Shown: piece after piece, positions 35,230-42,174 of the stretch
Numbering within the stretch: position 1 is the stretch's first letter
Layout of the letters: every line of letters begins with the position of its first letter
Origin: Jiangella aurantiaca
Lineage (GTDB): Bacteria; Actinomycetota; Actinomycetes; Jiangellales; Jiangellaceae
Length of the DNA: 64,000 nucleotides
Reading direction: 5' to 3'
Assembly: GCF_004349105.1 (NCBI RefSeq)
Contig: NZ_SMLB01000009.1
Span: 1 to 64,000 of the forward strand
Made by a program: the position numbers and the translations under genes
Notes under the pieces: generated by a model
Databases searched by the model: none
Told to the model about the DNA's origin: nothing
The model's input: the letters and a program-made list of their open reading frames with translations, nothing else

Positions 35230-37176
35230 ATGAGCACGCGGTTCGGCGTCCTCGGCCCGGTCGTCGCGTGGACCGGTGCCGGTGCGGTCGTCGACCTCAA
35301 GGGGCCGCGGCACCGCGAGGTGCTGGCCCGGCTGATCGTGGCGCGCGGCCGCGTCGTCCCGGTGGAGCGGATCGTCGCCGACCTGTGGGAGTCGCCGCCG
35401 GACGGTGCCGTCGTCGCCGTCCGCACGTTCGTCGCCGCGCTGCGCCGGGCGCTGGAGCCGGATCGCGCGCCGCGCGAACCGGCCCGGCTGCTGGTCACCG
35501 AGGGCCCCGGCTACGCGCTGCGGGCCGGCGCGGACGCCGTCGACGCGTGGCGGTTCGCCGCCGCGGTGGACGCCGCGAGTGACGCGGCGCCGGCCGAGGC
35601 GCTGCGGCTGCTCGACGACGCGCTCGCGCTGTGGCGCGGTCCGGCCTACGCCGACTTCGCCGCGGCCGGCTGGGCGTCGGCGGAGCGGTCACGGCTGATG
35701 GAGCTGCGGCTGACGGCGGTGGAACGGCGGGCCGAGACGCTTCTGAAGCTGGACCGGTCGGCGGACGCCGTCCCGGACCTCGACGCGCACGTCGCCGAGC
35801 ACCCGTGGCGGGAGGACGCGTGGCGGCTGCTGGCGCTCGCGCTGTACCGTACCGGGCGGCAGGCCGACGCGCTCGACGTGCTGCGCCGGGCCCGGACGCT
35901 GCTCGGCGACCAGCTCGGCGTCGACCCCGGGCCGCGGCTGCGGCAGCTGGAGACCGACATCCTCCGGCAGGACCTCCCGGTGGACGCCGTCGGGCGCGTG
36001 TGGGCCGACGCCGCCGCGGCCTACGACCAGACGGTGGCCGCGAGCGCGCCAGGCCGGCTGGAGTCGACCGTCGGCTTGCTGCGGATCCTCGCCCTCACCG
36101 GCGGGCGCGGGCTGGCGGCGGCGCAGGAGCAGCGGGTCGCCGCGATCGCGGCGGCCGAGGACCTCGGTGACCCGGAGCTGACGGCGCGGGTCATCGGCAG
36201 CTATGACGTGCCGGGCATCTGGACCCGCTCGGACCATCCGGACCGGTCCGCCATCGTGGTCGCGGCGGCCGAGCGTACGCTGGCCGCGTTGCCGCCGTCC
36301 GCCTCGCCGGCGACCCGGGCCCGGCTTCTGGCGACAGTCGCGATGGAGTCGCGCGGGACCCTGGAACCGCGGGCCGCGCGGGCCGCCGCCGAGGCGGAGC
36401 GGATCGCCCGCCGCCTGCACGACCCCGCGCTGCTGGCGTTCGCGCTGAACGCGAGGTTCCTGCAGACGTTCAAGCGGGCCGGGCTGGCGCCGGAGCGCGA
36501 CGGCATCGGCGCCGAGCTGGTGTCGCTGTCGCAGACGCACGGGCTGCCGGCGTCCGAGATCCTCGGCCGGCTGGTCCGCATGCAGGCGCACGCCGCCCTG
36601 GGCGATTTCGCCACCGCCGACGAGCACGCCGCCGCGGCGGACGAGCTGGGACGACGACACGAGCGGCCGCTGGTCGACGTGTTCACCCGCTGGTACCGGG
36701 CGACGCGGCTGGCGGCCGTCGGCGGTGCGGGCGCGTTCGACGAGGCCGAGGCCGCCTACCGCGGCGCGGCCGCCAGGCTGGAGGGCACCGGCATGCCCGG
36801 GCTCGAGCGCGGGCTGCTGCCGCTGGCCCTGCTCTGTCTGCGGGTCTGGCACGACCGGCCGGCCGACTTCCCCGACAACACCGACTGGGGCCCGTACGCG
36901 CCGTGGGCGCGGCCGCTGGTACTGCTGGCCCGGGATCGTCGCTCCGACGCCGCCGTGGCGTTGCGGGCGGTGCCGGAGCCGCCCCGCGACCTGCTGTTCG
37001 AGGCGTCCTGGTGCCTGACGGGACGCGCGGCGCTGGCGGTCGGCGACCACGCACGGGCGGCGCGGGCCCGGGCCGCGCTGGCGCCGGCGGCCGGCGAGCT
37101 GGCCGGAGCGGGCAGCGGCGTGCTCACCGCCGGCCCCGTCACGCTGCATCTCGCCGCCCTCGACGCGGCCGGGTGA
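35230..37176 (+). CDS. SARP-type regulator: winged helix, BTAD and helical-repeat C-terminus
   Basis: 648 residues from the ATG at 35230; a GTG at 35197 is also in frame. MSTRFGVLGPVVAWTGAGAV opens an OmpR-like winged helix (to about residue 95), followed by the BTAD domain (about 100-245; ALRLLDDALALWRGPAYADF, then LGVDPGPRLRQLETDILRQD). The remaining ~400 residues are Ala/Arg-rich helical repeats without a P-loop. Similar proteins activate adjacent metabolic genes in actinobacteria. The likely target is the divergent hydrolase, possibly with the NIPSNAP gene behind it. Confidence 0.85.
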   Translation: MSTRFGVLGPVVAWTGAGAVVDLKGPRHREVLARLIVARGRVVPVERIVADLWESPPDGAVVAVRTFVAALRRALEPDRAPREPARLLVTEGPGYALRAGADAVDAWRFAAAVDAASDAAPAEALRLLDDALALWRGPAYADFAAAGWASAERSRLMELRLTAVERRAETLLKLDRSADAVPDLDAHVAEHPWREDAWRLLALALYRTGRQADALDVLRRARTLLGDQLGVDPGPRLRQLETDILRQDLPVDAVGRVWADAAAAYDQTVAASAPGRLESTVGLLRILALTGGRGLAAAQEQRVAAIAAAEDLGDPELTARVIGSYDVPGIWTRSDHPDRSAIVVAAAERTLAALPPSASPATRARLLATVAMESRGTLEPRAARAAAEAERIARRLHDPALLAFALNARFLQTFKRAGLAPERDGIGAELVSLSQTHGLPASEILGRLVRMQAHAALGDFATADEHAAAADELGRRHERPLVDVFTRWYRATRLAAVGGAGAFDEAEAAYRGAAARLEGTGMPGLERGLLPLALLCLRVWHDRPADFPDNTDWGPYAPWARPLVLLARDRRSDAAVALRAVPEPPRDLLFEASWCLTGRAALAVGDHARAARARAALAPAAGELAGAGSGVLTAGPVTLHLAALDAAG

Positions 37177-37204
37177 GGTGTACGGTGCCGAGCAGGGGGT
37201 CGTC

Positions 37205-38593
37205 ATGAGTGCTCGTGGCAAGGACTTCGACGCCGCGCTGGACGTCGCCAGCAGCCGGGCTCGCGCCTGGCTGGACGGGCTCGACGAGCGGATCGTGCGT
37301 GCGACGGTGAGTGCCGATGACGTCCGTGCGGCGCTCGGAACGGAGCTGCCCGACGGTCCCAGCGACCCGGCGGACGTGGTGCGGCTGCTCGCCGACGCCG
37401 CGGAGCCGGGGCTGGTGGCCACGCCGTCGGGGCGGTTCTTCGGATTCGTCATCGGCGGAACGCTGCCGGCCGCGTTGGCCGCGGACTGGCTGGTCAGCGC
37501 CTGGGATCAGAACGCCGCGCTGCGCGCCGCCAGTCCGGCCGGCACCGCGGTCGACGACATCGCGGCCGCCTGGTTGCTGGACGTGCTGGGGTTGCCGGCG
37601 CAGGCCGGGGTCGGGTTCGTCACCGGCGCGACGATGGCGAACTTCGCCGGGCTGGCGGCCGCCCGCGACGCCGTCCTCGCCCGGGCCGGGTGGGACGTCG
37701 GTGCGCGCGGGCTCAGTGGGGCGCCGCGGGTCCGGGTGCTGGCCGGCGCCGAGCGGCACGACTCCGTCGACGTCGCGCTGCGGTACCTCGGCCTCGGCAC
37801 GCCGGAGTTCGTCGCCGTCGACGATCAGGGGCGGATGCGGGTGGACGCTCTGGCCGCGGCGCTGTCGTCGGATGCGGACGGGCCGGCGGTCGTCTGCCTG
37901 CAGGCGGGCAACGTCCATTCCGGCGGCTTCGACCCGTTCACCGAAGCGGTCCCGATCGCGCACGACGCTGGTGCGTGGGTCCATGTCGACGGCGCGTTCG
38001 GCCTGTGGGCGGGTGCGTCGCCCCATGCTCGTGGGCTGGTCGCGGGCGCCGACGCCGCCGACTCGTGGGCGACGGACGCGCACAAGACGCTCAACGTGCC
38101 GTACGACAGCGGCATCGTCGTGGTCCGCGACCCCGTGGCCATGCGGGCGGCGCTCAGCTACCACGGCGACTACCTGATCACCGACGCCACGTACCTCGAG
38201 CCGTACGAGCGCGTGCCTGAGACGTCGCGGCGGGCGCGGTCGGTACCGGTATGGGCGGCGCTGCGCTCGCTCGGCCGGTCCGGCCTGGCCGCCCTCGTCG
38301 ACCGGCTGTGCCGCCACGCGGCCGCGTTCGCCTCCGGGGCGCGCGCGATCCCCGGCGCCGAGGTCCTCAACGATGTCGTGTTCACGCAGGTCTGTTTGGC
38401 TTTCGGCGACGACGACCGCACCCGCGAGGTCGGCCGGCGGCTCATGGCGGACGGCACTGTGTGGATGACCGGCTCGCGGTGGCGGGGTCGCGAGGTGCTG
38501 CGCATCTCGGTGAGCAACTGGTCCACCGACGACACCGACGTCGCCCGCGGCCTCGATGCCCTCGCCCGCGCCGTTTCACACACTGCCCGGTGA
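37205..38593 (+). CDS. PLP-dependent group II-type decarboxylase
   Basis: 462 residues from the ATG at 37205. It has the group II decarboxylase layout: FVTGATMANFAGLAAARDAV (cofactor phosphate loop), WVHVDGAFGLWA (Asp contacting the pyridine nitrogen) and DAHKTLNVPYDSG with the Schiff-base Lys294. Enzymes of this group decarboxylate aromatic or acidic amino acids, and some members act as aldolases; the exact substrate is unclear. It starts 28 bases after the BTAD gene and may be cotranscribed with it. Confidence 0.85.
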   Translation: MSARGKDFDAALDVASSRARAWLDGLDERIVRATVSADDVRAALGTELPDGPSDPADVVRLLADAAEPGLVATPSGRFFGFVIGGTLPAALAADWLVSAWDQNAALRAASPAGTAVDDIAAAWLLDVLGLPAQAGVGFVTGATMANFAGLAAARDAVLARAGWDVGARGLSGAPRVRVLAGAERHDSVDVALRYLGLGTPEFVAVDDQGRMRVDALAAALSSDADGPAVVCLQAGNVHSGGFDPFTEAVPIAHDAGAWVHVDGAFGLWAGASPHARGLVAGADAADSWATDAHKTLNVPYDSGIVVVRDPVAMRAALSYHGDYLITDATYLEPYERVPETSRRARSVPVWAALRSLGRSGLAALVDRLCRHAAAFASGARAIPGAEVLNDVVFTQVCLAFGDDDRTREVGRRLMADGTVWMTGSRWRGREVLRISVSNWSTDDTDVARGLDALARAVSHTAR

Positions 38594-38616
38594 CGACAGC
38601 GACCTCACACCGTGAA

Positions 38617-38677
38617 GTTGATCATGGAGAAAGCGGGGTTCTGCGGCGCTGGGAACCCCGCTTTCTCCATGATCAAC
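38617..38677. repeat. Perfect palindromic hairpin repeat (GTTGATCATGG family), copy 2
   Basis: Arms 38617-38640 and 38654-38677 are perfectly complementary over 24 bases, beginning GTTGATCATGGAGAAAGCGG, around a 13-base loop. It lies in the 238-bp gap between two convergent genes, so it may act as a bidirectional transcription stop. It shares its termini with the hairpin at 9136-9196, but the inner stem differs. Confidence 0.85.
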
Positions 38678-38831
38678 GCGGTGCGGCGCGCGCGGTTGCG
38701 TTGTCCGTGCCCGGCTCATACGGAGGCTCCGGACCGAAGGAGTCGTGATGGCGCGTCACCGCCGCCTCACCCCGTCCGGACGCCGAGCAGTCCCACGGCG
38801 CGCCGAGGAGGAACCAGCTCACCCATCGATC

Positions 38832-39989
38832 TCAGCGCACCCCGTACAGGTAGTCCAGCGCCAGCTGGTCCAGCCGCTCGAACGCCATGCCGCGCTGGGC
38901 CGCCTCCTCGGGGTCGAACTCGTCGTTGCGCAGCGAGTCGACGGTCTCGCCCGGTGCGGCGGTGGGCGTGGCCAGCTGGTCCAGCCGGGCCGCGGCCAGT
39001 GCCTCCTGGACCTCCGGGTCGGCGCGGAACGCCGCGGTCTTCTCGCGCAGGATCAGGTAGTTGCGCATGCAGCCCGCGGCCGACGCCCAGACGCCGTCCA
39101 TGTCCTCGGTGCGCGGCGGCTTGAAGTCGAAGTGGCGTGGGCCGTCGTAGCCGCCGGACTCGATGACGTCGACGGTCCAGAAGGCGCCGCGGGCGTTGCC
39201 GGCGCCGAACCGGAAGTCCTGGTCGTAGCGCGGGCCGGTCTGCCCGTTGAGGTCGATGTGGAAGAGCTTGCCGTGCCAGAGCGCCTGGGCGATGCCGTGC
39301 GCGTAGTTCATCGACGCCATCTCCTCGTGCCCCACCTCGGGGTTGAGGCCGACCAGCTCGGGGTGTTCGAGCTCGTTGATGAACGCGATGGCGTGGCCGA
39401 TGGTCGGCAGCAGGATGTCGCCGCGCGGCTCGTTCGGCTTCGGCTCGATGGCCACCTTGAGGTCGTAGCCGCGGTCGAGGATGTACTGGCCGAGGAGGTC
39501 GAATGCCTCCTTGTAGCGGTCCAGCGCGGCCCGGATGTCCTTGGCGGCGCCGGACTCCGCGCCCTCGCGGCCGCCCCAGGCGACGAACACCTTGGCGCCC
39601 AGCTCCGCGCCGAGGTCGAGCTGGTCGGCGGCCTTGCGGATGGCGAAGCGGCGCACGTCGCGGTCGTTGTTGGTGAACCCGCCGTCGCGGAAGACCGGGT
39701 GCGAGAACAGGTTCGTCGTGACCATCGGGACCTGCAGCCCGGTCTCGTCCAGCGCCTGGCGGAACGGCTTGAGCGCGGCGTCGCGCTCGGACAGCGACGC
39801 GCCGAACGGGATGACGTCGTTGTCGTGGAACGTGATGCCGTAGGCGCCCAGCTCGGAGAGCTTGTGCACAGCGGCGGCCGGGTCGAGCCGCGGCCGGACG
39901 GCACCGCCGAAGACGTCCACCCCCTCCCAGCCGACCGTCCAAAGACCGAAGGAGAACTTGTCCTCACGAGTGGGGGTGTAGTCGTTCAT
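38832..39989 (-). CDS. xylA: Xylose isomerase
   Basis: 385 residues from the ATG at 39989 with GGAGG 6-7 bases upstream. It converts D-xylose to D-xylulose (and glucose to fructose). Active-site signatures are [12 protein letters not shown] (catalytic His), [13 protein letters not shown] (metal Glu), [17 protein letters not shown] (metal Glu/His), HIDLNGQTG and HFDFKP. Length and motifs are those of the short class I enzymes of actinobacteria. No xylulokinase gene is adjacent. It is divergent from a FAH-family gene, and both promoters carry the same LacI-type operator. Confidence 0.97.
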   Translation of the reverse strand: MNDYTPTREDKFSFGLWTVGWEGVDVFGGAVRPRLDPAAAVHKLSELGAYGITFHDNDVIPFGASLSERDAALKPFRQALDETGLQVPMVTTNLFSHPVFRDGGFTNNDRDVRRFAIRKAADQLDLGAELGAKVFVAWGGREGAESGAAKDIRAALDRYKEAFDLLGQYILDRGYDLKVAIEPKPNEPRGDILLPTIGHAIAFINELEHPELVGLNPEVGHEEMASMNYAHGIAQALWHGKLFHIDLNGQTGPRYDQDFRFGAGNARGAFWTVDVIESGGYDGPRHFDFKPPRTEDMDGVWASAAGCMRNYLILREKTAAFRADPEVQEALAAARLDQLATPTAAPGETVDSLRNDEFDPEEAAQRGMAFERLDQLALDYLYGVR

Positions 39990-40025
39990 GCGCGCGTCCT
40001 CCAGTGGAGCGCTCCGGGGAGCTGT

Positions 40026-40035
40026 CGAAAGTTTC
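40026..40035. promoter_or_regulatory. LacI-type operator 1 in the xylA promoter
   Basis: CGAAAGTTTC contains the odd palindrome GAAAGTTTC. It lies just downstream of the predicted xylA transcription start and shares its core with operator 2 at 40144-40158. Confidence 0.55.
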
Positions 40036-40050
40036 TGAGAGGCTTTCGCC

Positions 40051-40079
40051 ACCCTAGGCCGTAGTGGCATGGGTCGCAA
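40051..40079 (-). promoter_or_regulatory. xylA promoter (-35 TTGCGA, 17-base spacer, -10 TAGGGT)
   Basis: On the minus strand TTGCGA (40079-40074) is followed after exactly 17 bases by TAGGGT (40056-40051). Both hexamers fit actinobacterial housekeeping promoters. The transcript would start near 40043. Confidence 0.6.
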
Positions 40080-40107
40080 GGCCCCTACGTGTCCAGATGT
40101 CACGCCA

Positions 40108-40137
40108 TTGACATCCGATTGTGACGCTCGTTACGGT
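40108..40137 (+). promoter_or_regulatory. FAH gene promoter (-35 TTGACA, -10 TACGGT)
   Basis: TTGACA (40108-40113) is a perfect -35 hexamer; TACGGT (40132-40137) follows after 18 bases. Operator 2 directly overlaps the expected start of transcription. Confidence 0.6.
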
Positions 40138-40143
40138 GACGGT

Positions 40144-40158
40144 TCCGAAACTTTCGGA
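40144..40158. promoter_or_regulatory. LacI-type operator 2 at the FAH gene start site
   Basis: TCCGAAACTTTCGGA is a 15-base odd palindrome around a central C, with the same GAAASTTTC core as operator 1. Its position over the transcription start predicts repression. Confidence 0.65.
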
Positions 40159-40177
40159 CGACGGACGGAGAAACGCG

Positions 40178-41101
40178 GTGCTGCTGGTCAGGTTCGCCAC
40201 CCCGTCGTCCCCGGCCGCGAGCGTCGGCGTGCTCGACGGCGACACCGTCACGACGCTCGACGGGGTCGGCTCGCTCGCGGCGCTGTGGCGGCTGCCGATC
40301 GCCGACCTGCGTGTGGTCGTCTCAGCGCCGACCGGTCCCGCCTTACCCATCGACCGGGTGACGCTGCTCCCGCCGGTGGACGGCGGCACCGAGGTGTGGG
40401 CCTGCGGCGTCACGTACAAGGTGTCCGAGGAGGCGCGGGTCGAGGAGAGCGAGCGCGCCGCGTCCGTCTATGAGCTGGTCTACGACGCCGAGCGGCCGGA
40501 GCTGTTCTTCAAGTCCGTCGCCTGGCGGGTGGTCGGTGACGGTGAGCCGATCGCCGTTCGGGCCGACTCCCGCGTCGACGTGCCGGAGCCCGAGGTCGCC
40601 GTCGTCGTCACCGCGTACGGCGAGATCGCCGGGTACACCGTCTGCAACGACGTGTCGTCGCGCACCATCGAGGGCGAGAACCCGCTCTACCTGCCGCAGG
40701 CCAAGGCCTATCTCGGCGCGTGCGCCGTCGGCCCGGGCATCCGGCCGGCTTGGGAGGTGCCGGACCCCTACGCGCTGCCGGTGTCGATGACGATCGAGCG
40801 CAACGGCGGGGTCGACTGGTCGGGGACGGCGAGCACCGGCCAGCTGCGCCGGCGGTTCGACGAGCTGGTGTCGTTCCTGCTGCGGGCCGACATGTTCCCC
40901 GACGGCGCCGTGCTGTCGACCGGTACCTGCCTGGTCCCGGCCGCGCCGTGGACGCTGTGCGCCGGCGACGTCGTCCGCATCGAGATCGGCGGCGTGGGCG
41001 AGCTGGCCAACCCCGTCGTCGAGGGCGTCGAGGCGATGTCGTGGCTGGCCGACGCGCGCGACGACGTCAGGCTGCGCGCCGCGGGCAGGCCGGCGCCGTG
41101 A
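40178..41101 (+). CDS. Fumarylacetoacetate hydrolase-family protein
   Basis: 307 residues from the GTG at 40178, which has GGAG 7 bases upstream and lies downstream of a clear promoter; a GTG at 40121 would precede that promoter. The FAH fold is seen in EVWACGVTYKVSEEARV, VPEPEVAVVVTAYGEIAGYT (metal Glu) and LPQAKAYLGACAVGPGIRPA. Members include 2-keto-3-deoxy sugar-acid dehydratases of non-phosphorylative pentose pathways, a fitting role beside xylA, but the exact reaction is inferred from context only. It overlaps the lacI gene (GTGA). Confidence 0.82.
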   Translation: MLLVRFATPSSPAASVGVLDGDTVTTLDGVGSLAALWRLPIADLRVVVSAPTGPALPIDRVTLLPPVDGGTEVWACGVTYKVSEEARVEESERAASVYELVYDAERPELFFKSVAWRVVGDGEPIAVRADSRVDVPEPEVAVVVTAYGEIAGYTVCNDVSSRTIEGENPLYLPQAKAYLGACAVGPGIRPAWEVPDPYALPVSMTIERNGGVDWSGTASTGQLRRRFDELVSFLLRADMFPDGAVLSTGTCLVPAAPWTLCAGDVVRIEIGGVGELANPVVEGVEAMSWLADARDDVRLRAAGRPAP

Positions 41102-42099
41102 CGACGGAACGCGCGCGGGTGACCATCGCGGAGATCGCCCGCGAGGCCGGCGTCTCCGAGGCGACGGTCAGCAAGGTGCTCAACGGCCGGACGGAGGTCG
41201 CGCCGGCCACCCGCGCCCGCGTCCAGGACCTGCTCGACGCCCGCGGCTACGAACGACGCGGCACCCGGGTCGAGGAGCGCAGCGGCCTCATCGACCTCGT
41301 CATCTCCGAGCTCAACACGCCGTGGTCGATGGACGTGCTGCGCGGCGCCGAGCAGGAGGCGCGACGTGCCGGTGCCGGCGTCGTCGTCACCTCCACCGAG
41401 GGCCGCGACGACGCGAGCTGGCTCGACCGCGTCACGGCCCGCCGCTCCGACGGCGTCCTACTGGCCCTGGCGCCGCTGCCGTCCGGTGGCGCCCGCCGGC
41501 TCACCGCGGCCGGCATCCCGTTCGTGCTAATGGATCCGGTTGGCGGGTTCGACCCCGACATCCCCACCGTCGGCGTCACGAACTGGGCCGGCGCGCTTGC
41601 CGCCACAGAGCACCTGATCGGGCTCGGACACCGGCGCATCGGCGTCATCACCGGTCCGCCGGAGCTGGTCTGCAGCCAGCAGCGGGTCGAGGGGTACCGC
41701 GCCGCGCTCGGCCGGGCCGGGCTGCCGGCCGACGACGCCCTCGTCCGCTACGGCGACTTCCGCCCTGGCGGCGGCGAGGACCAGGCGCGGGCGCTGCTAG
41801 ACCTGCCGGACCCGCCGACGGCCATCTTCGCCGGCTCGGATCTGCAGGCCACCGGCGTCTACGCCGAGGCGCACCGGCGCGGGCTGCGGCTCCCCGACCA
41901 GCTCAGCGTGGTCGGCTTCGACGACGTCGCACTGTGCGAGTGGGTCTCGCCGGCGCTCACCACGGTGCGGCAGCCGCTGCTCGAGATGGCCCGCATCGCG
42001 ATCCGCACCGTCCTCGACCCGCCCGGCACCGACCAGCCGCTGCGGATCGAGCTCGCCACCAGCCTGATCACCCGGGAGAGCACGGCGCCGCCACGCTGA
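41098..42099 (+). CDS. LacI-family transcriptional regulator
   Basis: 333 residues from a GTG overlapping the FAH stop. The N-terminal HTH is ITIAEIAREAGVSEATVSKV-like, with the hinge VLNGRTEVAPATRARVQDLL, followed by a periplasmic-binding-type sugar domain (ISELNTPWSMDVLRGAEQEA, then LSVVGFDDVALCEWVSPALT). It probably binds the two GAAASTTTC operators upstream and controls both the FAH-lacI operon and the divergent xylA. Confidence 0.92.
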   Translation: MTTERARVTIAEIAREAGVSEATVSKVLNGRTEVAPATRARVQDLLDARGYERRGTRVEERSGLIDLVISELNTPWSMDVLRGAEQEARRAGAGVVVTSTEGRDDASWLDRVTARRSDGVLLALAPLPSGGARRLTAAGIPFVLMDPVGGFDPDIPTVGVTNWAGALAATEHLIGLGHRRIGVITGPPELVCSQQRVEGYRAALGRAGLPADDALVRYGDFRPGGGEDQARALLDLPDPPTAIFAGSDLQATGVYAEAHRRGLRLPDQLSVVGFDDVALCEWVSPALTTVRQPLLEMARIAIRTVLDPPGTDQPLRIELATSLITRESTAPPR

Positions 42100-42100
42100 C

Positions 42101-42154
42101 TCTCCCTTCCCTTGTGGAACTCGCCGCCGCCTGGGACCTCGCGGTCGGCATTTG
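42101..42154 (-). repeat. Dispersed ~50-bp repeat, copy B
   Basis: On the minus strand it reads GCCGACCGCGAGGTCC, then GGCGGCGAGTTCCACAAGGG. It fills the gap between the lacI stop and the start of the LuxR-ATPase gene. It is closest to copy A at 6181-6234. Confidence 0.7.
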
Positions 42155-42162
42155 TGGCGGGC

Positions 42163-42168
42163 CACAAT
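42163..42168 (+). promoter_or_regulatory. Possible -10 element for a leaderless LuxR-ATPase transcript
   Basis: CACAAT lies 6 bases before the GTG at 42175, downstream of repeat copy B. No ribosome binding site is visible. Confidence 0.35.
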
Positions 42169-42174
42169 GGCCGG

